Assembly (NCBI GenBank): GCA_014653815.1
Contig: JACWDZ010000001.1
Coordinates: 62,001 to 126,000 of the forward strand
Length of the DNA: 64,000 bases
Direction: 5' to 3'
Origin: Pelagibacterales bacterium SAG-MED29
GTDB lineage: Bacteria > Pseudomonadota > Alphaproteobacteria > Pelagibacterales > Pelagibacteraceae
The translations under genes were made by a program, and so were the position numbers. Of the stretch, positions 18,121-28,283 are shown one piece after another. Below the pieces are notes generated by a model. The model was not told the DNA's origin and did no database searches. It was given only the letters and a program-made list of their open reading frames with translations. Position 1 is the first letter of the stretch. Each line of letters opens with the position of its first letter.

Positions 18121-19625
18121 TGAGAAATATAATTGTAAAAGTACATCCATCCAAATCTAATTTAAAAAAAAAAGATCAATTAGCCTGGAAAATAGCTGAG
18201 ATAGCATCCGATAAAGCAAAGATTAAAAAACATGTTGTTGAGATGGTTATTAATAGAATTATTGATAATGCTTCTGTTGCAATCGCATCATATAATAGAA
18301 AGCCAGTGATTTCAGCTCGAGAAATGGCATTAGCACATCCAAGAAAAAATGGAGCAAATGTTTTTGGTTTAAGTCCAAAAATAAAAGTTGATTGTGAATG
18401 GGCAGCTTGGGCTAATGGAACTGCTGTGAGAGAATTAGACTACCATGACACTTTTTTAGCTGCAGATTATAGCCACCCTGGAGATAATATACCTGCAATT
18501 TTAGCTGTTGCTCAACAAAAAAGATGTAATGGCATGGATCTTATAAAAGGAATTCTTACTGGTTATGAAGTTCAAGTTAATTTAGTTAAAGGCATTTGTT
18601 TACATGAACATAAAATTGATCACATAGCTCATTTAGGTCCAAGTGTTGCTGCTGGTCTTGGAAGTTTATTAAAACTCAATACTGAAACTATTTATCAATC
18701 TGTTCAACAAGCTCTTCACGTGACTGTTTCAACAAGACAATCAAGAAAAGGAGAAATTTCTAGCTGGAAAGCATTTGCTCCAGCTCATGCAGGTAAACTT
18801 GCAATAGAGTCAGTCGATAGATGTATGAGAGGCGAGGGTGCTCCCAGTCCAATTTATGAAGGGGAAGATAGTATTATTGCATATGTTTTATCAGGACCTG
18901 GAAAAAAATATAATGTTCCTCTTCCTAGAATTAACGAACCTAAAAAAGCAATTCTTGAAACTTACACTAAAGAACATTCAGCAGAGTACCAATCACAGGC
19001 ATTGATTGATTTAGCTAGAAGTTTAAATAAAAAAATTAAAAATTTATCTGATATTAAAGAAATTATAATAGAAACAAGTCATCACACTCATTACGTAATT
19101 GGAACGGGAGCAAACGATCCTCAAAAAATGGATCCATATGCTAGTCGAGAAACATTAGATCACTCAATAATGTATATATTTGCCGTGGCTTTAGAAGATG
19201 GCGCTTGGCATCATATAAAATCTTATACTCCTCAAAGAGCCAGAAGAAAAAGCACGGTTACACTTTGGCATAAAATAGCGACACGGGAGAATAAAAAATG
19301 GACTAAAAAATATCACGATAAAGATCCGAAAAAGAAATGTTTTGGTGGAAAAGTTATTATTAAAATGAAAAATGGCTCAACTATTTCTGAAGAAATTAAT
19401 GTTGCAGATGCTCATCCAGCAGGAAAAAGACCTTTTGAAAGAGAGCAATATATTGAAAAATTTAAAAATCTTACTGAAGGAATAATATCAGAGAAAGAGT
19501 CTAAAAGATTTATAAATCTTGTACAAAATTTAAGACAATTACATTCTAATAAACTTTTTGAACTTAATGTAGAAGTCTTGAAAAAGTTTCATAATAAAAA
19601 ATTTAAAAAATTTTCAATTTTTTAA
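18120..19625 (+). CDS. prpD: 2-methylcitrate dehydratase family protein (PrpD/MmgE)
   Basis: PrpD dehydrates 2-methylcitrate to 2-methylaconitate in the propionate methylcitrate cycle; the family also contains MmgE-type and other acid dehydratases. The 501-residue protein carries [16 protein letters not shown] near residue 100, the PrpD signature, followed by [21 protein letters not shown] and a [12 protein letters not shown] block near 218. Its length suits true PrpD. The start overlaps the acnA stop, tying it to aconitase. No prpB or prpC is in the window, so the pathway cannot be confirmed here. Confidence 0.88.
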   Translation: MRNIIVKVHPSKSNLKKKDQLAWKIAEIASDKAKIKKHVVEMVINRIIDNASVAIASYNRKPVISAREMALAHPRKNGANVFGLSPKIKVDCEWAAWANGTAVRELDYHDTFLAADYSHPGDNIPAILAVAQQKRCNGMDLIKGILTGYEVQVNLVKGICLHEHKIDHIAHLGPSVAAGLGSLLKLNTETIYQSVQQALHVTVSTRQSRKGEISSWKAFAPAHAGKLAIESVDRCMRGEGAPSPIYEGEDSIIAYVLSGPGKKYNVPLPRINEPKKAILETYTKEHSAEYQSQALIDLARSLNKKIKNLSDIKEIIIETSHHTHYVIGTGANDPQKMDPYASRETLDHSIMYIFAVALEDGAWHHIKSYTPQRARRKSTVTLWHKIATRENKKWTKKYHDKDPKKKCFGGKVIIKMKNGSTISEEINVADAHPAGKRPFEREQYIEKFKNLTEGIISEKESKRFINLVQNLRQLHSNKLFELNVEVLKKFHNKKFKKFSIF

Positions 19626-20246
19626 TTATATACTAAATAAAAATTCGTACTTTTCGTTTATTGAAAGCACATCAAGGTTTACAAAACCACCTATGATTAG
19701 TTGGATGGCAATAATAAGAATTGCAACTAATCCTACATACCCTAACCATTGATGTTTCTTAATATAATCAGCAAAGTAACTTGCTAAAGTTGCAATAAGA
19801 AAAACAGATAACAATAAACCAACAACCATTAAATAATAATTGCCTTTAGCTGCACCAACAACTCCTATTACATTGTCAAAGCTTATTGCAATATCAGCAA
19901 CCAAAACTTTATAAACTCCATTAGAAAATGACTGAGTTTCATGTGATTTCATTTGAGGAGATTTTATTTTATTTTTACCAAAGAAATCTTGTCTTAAATT
20001 ATTGATAACCCAAAGTAGTAAAACTCCACCAATGATTTTTAGCCAAGCAAACTGAAACATAAAGTCTGCAGCAAAAGCAAATATAATTCTAAAAATAAAA
20101 GCTGCACCTACGCCCCAAGCTATAATTTTTTTTCTATTATCTGGAGCAAAATTTGCAGCTATTAAACCTATAATGATGGCATTATCTGCAGCCATAACTA
20201 TATCAATTAATAGTATTTGTATCGAAATGATTAATTGCTCTAACAT
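19626..20246 (-). CDS. TerC family integral membrane protein
   Basis: A 206-residue membrane protein with seven hydrophobic segments. The TerC family carries acidic residues within helices, seen here as IDIVMAADNAIIIGL near residue 14 and its repeat ADIAISFDNVIGVVGAAKG near 116. TerC proteins have been linked to tellurite resistance and, in other bacteria, to manganese export or metal loading of secreted proteins. It is convergent with prpD (their ends abut) and divergent from the MATE gene with 50 bp between starts. Family is firm; the specific role is unknown. Confidence 0.87.
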   Translation of the reverse strand: MLEQLIISIQILLIDIVMAADNAIIIGLIAANFAPDNRKKIIAWGVGAAFIFRIIFAFAADFMFQFAWLKIIGGVLLLWVINNLRQDFFGKNKIKSPQMKSHETQSFSNGVYKVLVADIAISFDNVIGVVGAAKGNYYLMVVGLLLSVFLIATLASYFADYIKKHQWLGYVGLVAILIIAIQLIIGGFVNLDVLSINEKYEFLFSI

Positions 20247-20296
20247 TATTTTATTTCATGTATATAATTTAATTAAAGAATATTAAAGAGTAAATA

Positions 20297-21622
20297 ATGA
20301 TTGCTAAAAACTATCCATCCAATATTTCAAAGAAACAAATACTTTTATTATCCATACCGGTTTTTTTCTCGAATTTAGCAATTCCTTTAACAGGCATAAT
20401 TGACACTGGTTTGATGGGTAATTTAGGACAAACTAAATTTTTAGCAGCAACTAGTATTGCTACTTCAGTTATGACTATGGTCGTCTGGAGTTTTGCTTTT
20501 TTCAGGATGGGAACTGTAGGAATAGTCGCTCAACTATATGGCAAAAGTGATTACAGAGAAATTGCGAAAACTTTATTAAGAAATTTTTTGATGGCTATGA
20601 TAATTGCAATAGTTATTATTTTATTTAAACCTTTTATTATAGATTTAACTGAAAATTTCTTTTCAACTTCAGTTGAAACCCAAGAGTTAATAAAAACCTA
20701 TGTATCTGTAAGAGTTCTTTCTATACCTGCAGAATTCATTATCTATATTTTAGTAGGCTTTTTCCTAGGCATTCAAAAAACCAACATATCAAGTTTACTT
20801 GTAATTATTTTGTCTGCTTTGAATATAATTTTTAGCTCTTTTTTTGTATTGTCCTTAAATTTAAACATTTTTGGTGTTGCTTTAGGAACTTTAATTGCGA
20901 GTTATATAACGGCAATTATTTTTTCTTTATTTACATACAAATTTATAATTAAGAAATTTCAAATAATTCCAACTTTTCAAAAATTAATTGTTTTTTCTAA
21001 ACTATTAAAATTGTTAACTATAAATTTTGATATATTTATAAGGACGACAGTCCTTACGTTTTCATTTCTTTGGGTTACATATCTTGGATCTAAGTTAGGT
21101 GAAGACTATTTAGCTGTTAATACTATTCTAATGCAGTTTATAATTTTAGCAGCTTTTTTTCTTGATGCCTATGCTTTTTCTACGGAAGGAATAGTAGGTT
21201 TTACTGTGGGTAAAAGAAATGAAAAATCTTTTTCATTAGTTGTAAAAAATTCAATACAATTAAGTTTTTTTACTGCATTGATTATCTCTATATTATATTT
21301 AATTTTTTTTAAGCAAATTATAAATATTATTACTGATATAGATATTCTTAGATTTATTGCTTATAAACACGCTATTTGGATTATTATTATACCCCCAGTT
21401 GCTTCATTTTGTTATCAGTTAGACGGTATTTTTATTGGAGCCTCTCAAACTAGAGATATGAGAAACGGAATGATGTTTTCAGTTGCTTGTTTTATAATTA
21501 TATCTATATATTCAACAAAATATTTTGGTAATCATGGTTTATGGTTTTCACTGCTTTTATTTACGGTGCTAAGATCCCTTACTTTAAGATATTTTTTAAA
21601 TAACATTTTAAAAAAATTTTAA
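20297..21622 (+). CDS. MATE family efflux transporter (DinF-like)
   Basis: A 441-residue membrane protein with twelve hydrophobic segments in two halves. The N-terminus shows IPVFFSNLAIPLTGIIDTGLMGNLG, the DinF-type MATE start, with SFAFFRMGTVGIVAQLYGK near 70. Transporters of this type use H+ or Na+ gradients to expel organic cations or oxidised metabolites. The neighbouring EamA gene starts immediately after the stop. The substrate is not predictable. Confidence 0.9.
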   Translation: MIAKNYPSNISKKQILLLSIPVFFSNLAIPLTGIIDTGLMGNLGQTKFLAATSIATSVMTMVVWSFAFFRMGTVGIVAQLYGKSDYREIAKTLLRNFLMAMIIAIVIILFKPFIIDLTENFFSTSVETQELIKTYVSVRVLSIPAEFIIYILVGFFLGIQKTNISSLLVIILSALNIIFSSFFVLSLNLNIFGVALGTLIASYITAIIFSLFTYKFIIKKFQIIPTFQKLIVFSKLLKLLTINFDIFIRTTVLTFSFLWVTYLGSKLGEDYLAVNTILMQFIILAAFFLDAYAFSTEGIVGFTVGKRNEKSFSLVVKNSIQLSFFTALIISILYLIFFKQIINIITDIDILRFIAYKHAIWIIIIPPVASFCYQLDGIFIGASQTRDMRNGMMFSVACFIIISIYSTKYFGNHGLWFSLLLFTVLRSLTLRYFLNNILKKF

Positions 21623-22489
21623 ATGAAATTTCTTTATAAAGTACCAGGCTATTCACTTCTTCTTTTTGGGGCTTTTTGCCTTAGCTGGGGAGGCTTTATT
21701 GTGAGATCATTTGAAACTACTGATGCTTGGGAAATTTTACTACTAAGATCATTTTTTTTCTTTTTAGGGGTCTCTGTGTTTTTATTATCTATGTATAAAC
21801 AAGATGCTTTTAGAACTATAAAAAAAGCTGGCTTAGCAGGATTACTAGGTGGTTTTGTAATGTCATTCAGCTTTATAGCTTTTGTATTTGCAATGATGAA
21901 TACCTCAGTAGCAAATGTTGTTTTTATCATTAGCACTCAAACAATGTTTTTGGCAATTTTTGGTTATTTTTATTTGAAAGAGAAAGTCTCGATTATTGGT
22001 TTGCTTTCAATAGTTTTAGCAATGATGGGAATTACCGTAATGATAGGAGACTCAATTTCTGGCGGCACTTTCTTTGGTAACTTAGTTGCTCTAACTATTC
22101 CAATAAGTTTTTCAATACTAGTTATGATCATAAGAAAAAATTCTAATTTAGATTTAGTACCAGCGATCTGGTATGCATCTATTTCTAGTGTATTGATTTC
22201 TTTTTTCATGGCTAACGATTTAAACTTTACAAGCAATGATATTCTTATGGGCTTTTTGTTAGGAGTACCTCAACTTACATTTGGTTTTGTTTGTATTACC
22301 ATCGGATCTAGAACAACTAAATCAGTCACTATCGGATTATTAATGCTCGTAGAAACAATTTGCGCACCTTTGTGGGTATGGTTATTTCTTAATGAGATAC
22401 CACCTTTGAGTGTGTTTATCGGAGGTACAATTATTATTTTTGCAATAATCATTAAAAGCTTTGATAGAAGCAAGTCTTTAGCGGCTTAA
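21623..22489 (+). CDS. EamA (DMT superfamily) transporter
   Basis: A 288-residue membrane protein with ten hydrophobic segments forming two EamA repeats. LLLFGAFCLSWGGFIVRSFE at the N-terminus, a conserved LRSFFFFLGV near 42, and FIISTQTMFLAIFGYFYLKEKVS near 100 are typical. The second repeat ends with LLMLVETICAPLWVWLFLNEIP near 240. It is the last gene before the glycine riboswitch, directly follows the MATE gene and probably shares its transcript. DMT proteins export or import small metabolites; the substrate is unknown. Confidence 0.9.
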   Translation: MKFLYKVPGYSLLLFGAFCLSWGGFIVRSFETTDAWEILLLRSFFFFLGVSVFLLSMYKQDAFRTIKKAGLAGLLGGFVMSFSFIAFVFAMMNTSVANVVFIISTQTMFLAIFGYFYLKEKVSIIGLLSIVLAMMGITVMIGDSISGGTFFGNLVALTIPISFSILVMIIRKNSNLDLVPAIWYASISSVLISFFMANDLNFTSNDILMGFLLGVPQLTFGFVCITIGSRTTKSVTIGLLMLVETICAPLWVWLFLNEIPPLSVFIGGTIIIFAIIIKSFDRSKSLAA

Positions 22490-22533
22490 TTATATTTGAC
22501 TTTTTATTTCATATAGAGGAGAATCTCTTTTGT

Positions 22534-22692
22534 AACGGGAGAGACTACTTTAATGTAGCGCCGAAGGAGCAACTACCCTAGAAACTCTCAGGCAAAAGGA
22601 CCGTTGCCGTAATAACTCTGGAAAGAAGGCGTAAGCCTCACCGAAGGATTAAATCTCTCAGGTACATGGACAGATAGGGTTAGTTTAGAGTT
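22534..22692 (+). promoter_or_regulatory. Tandem glycine riboswitch upstream of gcvT
   Basis: Two glycine aptamers lie in series. Aptamer 1 spans about 22534-22605: its P1 pairs AACGG (22534-22538) with CCGTT (22601-22605), and it contains GAGAG, GCCGAAGGAGCAA and CTCTCAGGCAAAAGGACCG, the hallmark glycine-riboswitch blocks. Aptamer 2 spans about 22614-22692: AACTCT (22614-22619) pairs with AGAGTT (22687-22692), with CACCGAAGGAT and CTCTCAGGTACATGGACAGA inside. The second P1 ends 3 nt before the gcvT start codon. Glycine binding is expected to set expression of gcvTHP; there is no obvious terminator hairpin, so control is likely at translation. Confidence 0.95.
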
Positions 22693-22695
22693 ATT

Positions 22696-23790
22696 ATGGA
22701 AGTACAAAAAACAGCTTTATACAATATTCATAAAAACCTTGGAGCAAAATTTGTTCCTTTTGCAGGGTATGAAATGCCAATTCAGTATAAAGACGGGATT
22801 GTAAAAGAGCATATCTCTACAAGAACTTATGCTGGGTTTTTTGATGTTTCTCATATGGGACAATTCTTCTTAGAAGGAGACGAAACATTATCAGAAGCCT
22901 TAGAAAAAATTATTCCTGCAGATTTAAAATCTTTAAAAATAAATCATTCAAAATACTCTTTTTTACTTAATAATAATGGAGGAATAATTGATGATTTAAT
23001 TGTAACAAAAACTGAAAAAGGATTTTCTATAATCTTGAATGCGGCTTGTAAAGAAAATGATATTAAGCAAATTTTAAAATTTTTAGGAAATAATCATAAG
23101 CATCTTTTAAATAATGATTTATCTTTAATAGCTTTACAAGGACCTAAGTCAGTAGAAATATTGGAAAAATTGATACCTGGTGTTTCTAATTTAAAATTTA
23201 TGACTGGCAACAACTTTGATTTTGATAATGATAATTTATATATAACAAGATCAGGATATACAGGAGAAGATGGTTTTGAAATTTCTATCTCAAATCAAAA
23301 AGTAGAAAAACTAATTAACTTTTTAATTTTAAATGAAGTCAAACCTATAGGTTTAGGTGCTAGAGATACATTAAGATTAGAGGCAGGTCTTTGTTTGTAT
23401 GGGCATGAGCTCAACGAAAAAATCAATCCTATAGAAGCAAATTTAAAATGGGCCATTGCAAAAAAAAGAAAAGATATTGGCGGTTTTAATGGATGGGATA
23501 AGATTAAAAACCTATTAACTACTGGAAGTGAGAAAATTAGAGTGGGTATTAAGCCCGAGGGCAAAGTTATAGCTAGGGAAAATACGAAAATATTTTCAAC
23601 TGACGATAATGAGATAGGTCTCGTTACAAGTGGGACCTTTGGTCCTAGCGTAAATGCACCAGTAGCAATGGGTTACGTTAAATCAAATTTTGCTAAAGTT
23701 GGAACACCGATAAAGCTAGAAGTAAGAGGAAAAAAATATGGAGGTAAAGTTTCAGAGCTTCCATTTTATAAAAAAAGTTATGTTAAATAA
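22696..23790 (+). CDS. gcvT: Glycine cleavage system T protein (aminomethyltransferase)
   Basis: Transfers the aminomethyl carbon from the H protein to tetrahydrofolate, releasing ammonia and giving 5,10-methylene-THF. The 364-residue protein has the GcvT N-terminus ([16 protein letters not shown] near 16), FFDVSHMGQ near 48, the folate-binding [12 protein letters not shown] near 182 and the C-terminal [16 protein letters not shown] near 314. Length is standard. It is the first gene of gcvT-gcvH-gcvP and lies directly under the tandem glycine riboswitch. Confidence 0.96.
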   Translation: MEVQKTALYNIHKNLGAKFVPFAGYEMPIQYKDGIVKEHISTRTYAGFFDVSHMGQFFLEGDETLSEALEKIIPADLKSLKINHSKYSFLLNNNGGIIDDLIVTKTEKGFSIILNAACKENDIKQILKFLGNNHKHLLNNDLSLIALQGPKSVEILEKLIPGVSNLKFMTGNNFDFDNDNLYITRSGYTGEDGFEISISNQKVEKLINFLILNEVKPIGLGARDTLRLEAGLCLYGHELNEKINPIEANLKWAIAKKRKDIGGFNGWDKIKNLLTTGSEKIRVGIKPEGKVIARENTKIFSTDDNEIGLVTSGTFGPSVNAPVAMGYVKSNFAKVGTPIKLEVRGKKYGGKVSELPFYKKSYVK

Positions 23791-23804
23791 ACAAGAAGGT
23801 AAAA

Positions 23805-24185
23805 ATGAGTGAAAAAAAATTTTCTAAGAAACACGAATGGGTTTCATTAGAGGGAGATGTAGCTACAGTTGGTATCACTAAACATGCTACTGAATTGCTT
23901 GGAGATATAGTTTTTGCAGAAGTACCAGATGCAGGAAAATCTGTAGAAAAAGAAGGGCAAGCAGCTGTTGTTGAGTCAACTAAAGCAGCTAGTGATGTTT
24001 ATTCACCTATCTCTGGAGAGATTACCGAGGGCAATAAAACTATAGTAGACGACCCAAGCAGTATTAACAAAGATCCAGAGGGAGCGAGTTGGTTTTTTAA
24101 ATTAAAGATTAAAGACAAAGGAGAATTTGATTCTTTAATGTCAAAAGAAGAATATGAAAAATTTTGTAAGGATAACCCAAATTAA
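23805..24185 (+). CDS. gcvH: Glycine cleavage system H protein (lipoyl carrier)
   Basis: Carries the aminomethyl group on a lipoyl arm between P and T proteins. The 126-residue protein has [18 protein letters not shown] near residue 8, [11 protein letters not shown] and the lipoylation site [14 protein letters not shown] with modified Lys60. It ends with the standard acidic C-terminal helix. It lies 14 bp after gcvT with an AGAAGG ribosome-binding site, and its stop directly abuts gcvP. Confidence 0.96.
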   Translation: MSEKKFSKKHEWVSLEGDVATVGITKHATELLGDIVFAEVPDAGKSVEKEGQAAVVESTKAASDVYSPISGEITEGNKTIVDDPSSINKDPEGASWFFKLKIKDKGEFDSLMSKEEYEKFCKDNPN

Positions 24186-27053
24186 ATGATAAACGATACT
24201 TCAGAAGAATTTATTAATAGACATATTGGTCCCTCAAAAGAGGATCAATTAAAAATGTTAGATTATATTGGCAACAATTCTTTAAAGCAGTTAATAAAAG
24301 ATACTGTTCCAGAAAATATATTGCTAAAAAATGAATTAAATATGGCCCACTCACTTTCTGAAGATGAAGCTTTAAAAAAACTTAAATTGATTGCCCAAAA
24401 AAATAAAACTTATAGAAATTTTATTGGTATGGGTTACTACAATTGTTTCACTCCCCATGTCATTCTAAGAAATTTATTAGAAAATCCTGGATGGTATACT
24501 TCATATACTCCTTATCAGCCTGAAGTTGCTCAAGGCAGACTAGAAATGTTATTAAATTTTCAACAGCTGGTCATGGATTTTACTGGTATGGATATCGCAA
24601 ATGCTTCTTTATTAGATGAGGCAACAGCTGCTGCAGAAGCGGTTAGTTTAGCACAAAGAGTATCTAAAAATAATTCAAAAAAAGTTTATGTTTCTGAAAA
24701 ATGTAATCCTCAAGTTATTGATTTGATAAAAACTAGAATAGAGCCCTTTGGACTAGAGATTCTAATTGGCAATCAAAGTGAATTCATTAAAAATATAGAT
24801 GGAGATTTAATTTGTGGAGTTTTAGCTTATCCAGATACTCTTGGAGAAATCGTAGACCCTAGTGAAGCAATAAGCTTAATAAGAAAAAAAGGAGGAAAAG
24901 CTATAGTAGTTTGCGATCTTCTTTCTTTAGCAAAATTAAAAACACCTGCAGAACTCGGAGCTGATATTGCAGTAGGTAGTGCTCAGAGGTTTGGAGTTCC
25001 CATGGGTTATGGCGGACCTCACGCTGCTTTCTTTGCCACAAAAGAAAATTTGAAAAGATCAATGCCTGGAAGAATTATAGGTGTGTCCGTAGATAAATTT
25101 GGCAAAAAAGCTTACAGACTTTCTCTTCAAACACGGGAACAACACATCAGAAGAGATAAGGCAACTAGTAATATCTGCACCGCGCAAGCTCTATTGGCTA
25201 TAGTTTCTGCTGCATATGCAATTTATCATGGTCCTGCTGGAATTTTAAATATTGCTAGCAGAACTTCTAAATTGGCAAAATTATTTGCTAACAATATAAA
25301 AGAAGGAGGTTTTGAGCTCCACTCAAATAATTTTTTTGATACTATAACGATCAAAACTAATCAGAAAACTAAAGAAATTTATAAAAAGGCAATTACTGAA
25401 AAAGTTAATTTAAGGAAAGTAGACGACAATACTTTATCAGTAGCTTTTGATGAATCGAAAAGAATTGATCACGTAAACTTACTTTTAAAAATTTTTGGAA
25501 TTAACAAAGAATTAAAAGATATAGAAGATGTTAAGCTGGATAATCTTCCAAAAAATCTTTTAAGAACATCAAAATATTTATCTCATCCGGTATTTAACAA
25601 GTATCACTCTGAAACAGAAATGATGAGATATTTAAAAAGATTAGAAGATAGTGACATCGCACTAAATAGATCAATGATTCCTTTAGGATCGTGCACTATG
25701 AAATTAAATTCAACAGCTGAAATGATCCCAATATCATGGAAAGAATTCTCTCTTCCTCACCCTTATGTTCCTGTCGAACAAATGAAAGGATATACAACAT
25801 TGTTCAATGATTTAGAAAAAGATCTAAAAGAAATCACGGGATTTGATGCAGTATCTTTACAACCTAATTCTGGAGCACAAGGGGAATATGCTGGTCTTAT
25901 GACAATAAGAGCATTTCATAGGAACAACAATGAAGCTAACAGAAATGTTTGTTTAATACCTAACTCAGCACATGGAACAAATCCTGCAAGCGCTCAAATG
26001 TCAGGTATGAAAGTTGTGGTGGTTAATTGTGATGATAACGGAAATATTGATTTTGAGGATTTAAAAAATAAATCTGAAAAATATTCAAAAGATTTAGCTG
26101 CATTAATGGTCACTTATCCTTCTACACATGGAGTATTTGAAGAAAAAATATCTGAAATTTGTGAAGTTATACATTCTAATGGAGGTCAGGTTTATATGGA
26201 TGGAGCAAATTTAAATGCTTTAGTAGGAATTGCAAAACCAGGACAATTTGGACCTGACGTATGCCATATTAATTTACACAAAACTTTTTGCATCCCACAT
26301 GGAGGAGGAGGCCCAGGTATGGGACCAATTGCTTGCGCAAAACATCTTGAAGACTTTCTACCAACACATCAACATCTGAGAAATTTAAACTCAGATAAGG
26401 GAATGGGTTCTGTTTCTGCTTCACCATGGGGAAGCGCAAGTATTCTAGTCATCTCGTGGATGTATATAAAAATGATGGGAGCTAAAGGATTAAAACTGGC
26501 TTCAGAAATATCTATTCTAAATGCTAACTATATTTCAAAAAAATTGTCAGAAAAATATAAAATTTTGTATACTGGAAAAAATGGCCATGTTGCACATGAA
26601 TGCATTATTGACATAAGGCCTATTAAAGAAAAAATAGGTATTACAGAAGAGGACATTGCTAAAAGATTGGTAGACTATGGATACCATGCTCCGACAATGT
26701 CTTGGCCGGTTGCAGGAACTATTATGATAGAACCAACAGAGAGTGAAAATTTAGAGGAAATAGATAGATTTTGTAATGCTTTATTAAGCATAAAAGATGA
26801 AATAGATAAAATTGAGACAGGGAAATTTGAAAATAAGGATAATCCAATAATTAATGCACCTCATACATATTTAGAATTATCCTCAGATGAATGGAATCAT
26901 TCATATTCAAGAGCTGAGGCTGCTTTTCCTAAAACCTATTTAAAAGAGTATAAATATTGGGCCCCTGTGGCTAGAGTGGACAATGTTTATGGAGACAGAA
27001 ACCTTGTATGTTCTTGTCCATCTATGGATGAGTATAAAGATGCAGCTGCTTAA
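24186..27053 (+). CDS. gcvP: Glycine dehydrogenase (decarboxylating), single-chain P protein
   Basis: The PLP-dependent decarboxylase of the glycine cleavage system. At 955 residues it is the fused form (both halves on one chain). The start shows EFINRHIGPSKEDQLKML, the conserved N-terminus. GMGYYNCFTPHVILRN and TPYQPEVAQGRLE lie in the first 120 residues. The PLP lysine is K699 in NLHKTFCIPHGGGGPGMGP. LNRSMIPLGSCTMKLNS near 495 is another strong family block. The start codon immediately follows the gcvH stop. The protein ends in a cysteine-containing VCSCPS segment as usual. Confidence 0.97.
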   Translation: MINDTSEEFINRHIGPSKEDQLKMLDYIGNNSLKQLIKDTVPENILLKNELNMAHSLSEDEALKKLKLIAQKNKTYRNFIGMGYYNCFTPHVILRNLLENPGWYTSYTPYQPEVAQGRLEMLLNFQQLVMDFTGMDIANASLLDEATAAAEAVSLAQRVSKNNSKKVYVSEKCNPQVIDLIKTRIEPFGLEILIGNQSEFIKNIDGDLICGVLAYPDTLGEIVDPSEAISLIRKKGGKAIVVCDLLSLAKLKTPAELGADIAVGSAQRFGVPMGYGGPHAAFFATKENLKRSMPGRIIGVSVDKFGKKAYRLSLQTREQHIRRDKATSNICTAQALLAIVSAAYAIYHGPAGILNIASRTSKLAKLFANNIKEGGFELHSNNFFDTITIKTNQKTKEIYKKAITEKVNLRKVDDNTLSVAFDESKRIDHVNLLLKIFGINKELKDIEDVKLDNLPKNLLRTSKYLSHPVFNKYHSETEMMRYLKRLEDSDIALNRSMIPLGSCTMKLNSTAEMIPISWKEFSLPHPYVPVEQMKGYTTLFNDLEKDLKEITGFDAVSLQPNSGAQGEYAGLMTIRAFHRNNNEANRNVCLIPNSAHGTNPASAQMSGMKVVVVNCDDNGNIDFEDLKNKSEKYSKDLAALMVTYPSTHGVFEEKISEICEVIHSNGGQVYMDGANLNALVGIAKPGQFGPDVCHINLHKTFCIPHGGGGPGMGPIACAKHLEDFLPTHQHLRNLNSDKGMGSVSASPWGSASILVISWMYIKMMGAKGLKLASEISILNANYISKKLSEKYKILYTGKNGHVAHECIIDIRPIKEKIGITEEDIAKRLVDYGYHAPTMSWPVAGTIMIEPTESENLEEIDRFCNALLSIKDEIDKIETGKFENKDNPIINAPHTYLELSSDEWNHSYSRAEAAFPKTYLKEYKYWAPVARVDNVYGDRNLVCSCPSMDEYKDAAA

Positions 27054-27056
27054 ATA

Positions 27057-28283
27057 ATGAAAATAGCAGTCATTGGATCAGGAATTTCTGGTTTATCCGC
27101 AGCTTATTACCTATCAAAAAAATTTAAAGTAGATCTGTTCGAGCAAGAAGATTATTTTGGAGGTCATTCTTGCACCTATGATATTAAAAAAGAAGAAAAA
27201 ACTATTCCAGTAGACTTAGGTTTTATTGTATTTAATGAATTAACTTATCCTAATTTACTTAATTTTTTTAAGGAATTAGAAGTTCCTTTTGAAAAAAGCG
27301 ATATGTCATTTTCTGTTTCCATACGAGGAAGCAATATAGAGTATGGTGGTCGCGGGCTCAAAGCTCTTTTTGCAAATAAATCAAATATATTTAATCTTAA
27401 TTTTTTAAAAATGATAGCAGAAATTATCTCATTTTATAAAAGCGCCCCTTCTTTAATTAAAAATAACTTAGATGGGGTAACACTTGGTAGTTATTTAGAT
27501 AAATCAAATTTTTCAAAATATCTTGTTGAATATCACATTATTCCTATGGTAGCTGCAATATGGTCTATGCCTTTTTCTAAGACTAGAGATATGCCCCTAA
27601 AACTTTTTTTAAATTTTTTTATTAATCATGGTTTATTTAAACTCAAGAATAGACCACAATGGTACACAGTTACAGGCAGAAGCAGAACTTATGTAAAAAA
27701 AGTCTTAGAAAAAATAAGTGGAGAAATTTTTAAGAATTATAAAGTAAATAGCATTAACCGAAATGAAAATAATGTGAGGATAAAAATTGGGGATGATTAT
27801 TTAGATTATGATCACGTAGTTCTAGCTTCACATGCTGATCAAAGTTTAAAAATGTTAGATAATCCGACTGAAGAAGAACAAAGGATTTTAAGTAAATTTA
27901 AATATGTATCTAACGAAGCAATTTTACATTCAGACGAAAGATTTATGCCAAAAAAAAAATTAGCTTGGTCTAGCTGGAATTCTATATCTAATGGCAGCCA
28001 GACATGTGTAACTTATTGGCTAAATAATTTACAAAATTTAAACTATGACCAAAATTTTTTTTTAACTCTGAACCCTATTAGTGAAATAAACAAAAAAAAT
28101 ATAATTAAAAATATAAATTTTACTCATCCTTATTTTAATTCAGAAACATTAAAATATCAAAAATCTTTACATTCACTTCAAGGAAAAAAAAGAACTTGGT
28201 TTTGTGGAAGTTATTTTAGTTATGGATTTCATGAAGATGGAATAAAATCAGCTATAAATTTAATAGAAAATTTTAAAATTTAA
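27057..28283 (+). CDS. FAD-dependent amine oxidase-like oxidoreductase
   Basis: A 408-residue flavoprotein of the amine-oxidase/phytoene-desaturase superfamily. The N-terminus VIGSGISGLSAAYYLS (residues 4-19) is a dinucleotide-binding GxGxxG motif, followed by FEQEDYFGGHSCTYD and VDLGFIVFNELTYPN. The C-terminus has a second FAD-contact segment, GSYFSYGFHEDGIKSA. It is joined by one-base overlap to a DUF1365 gene and then a CFA-type methylase, the set that in other alphaproteobacteria is induced by singlet oxygen and linked to modified fatty acids. It starts 3 bp after gcvP but is unlikely to be functionally tied to it. Confidence 0.85.
   Translation: MKIAVIGSGISGLSAAYYLSKKFKVDLFEQEDYFGGHSCTYDIKKEEKTIPVDLGFIVFNELTYPNLLNFFKELEVPFEKSDMSFSVSIRGSNIEYGGRGLKALFANKSNIFNLNFLKMIAEIISFYKSAPSLIKNNLDGVTLGSYLDKSNFSKYLVEYHIIPMVAAIWSMPFSKTRDMPLKLFLNFFINHGLFKLKNRPQWYTVTGRSRTYVKKVLEKISGEIFKNYKVNSINRNENNVRIKIGDDYLDYDHVVLASHADQSLKMLDNPTEEEQRILSKFKYVSNEAILHSDERFMPKKKLAWSSWNSISNGSQTCVTYWLNNLQNLNYDQNFFLTLNPISEINKKNIIKNINFTHPYFNSETLKYQKSLHSLQGKKRTWFCGSYFSYGFHEDGIKSAINLIENFKI

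Noticed and set aside
22496-22517. TTGACT...TATAGA as the gcv promoter
   Set aside because: The two hexamers are only about 10 bp apart, too close for sigma70; the true start was not located.
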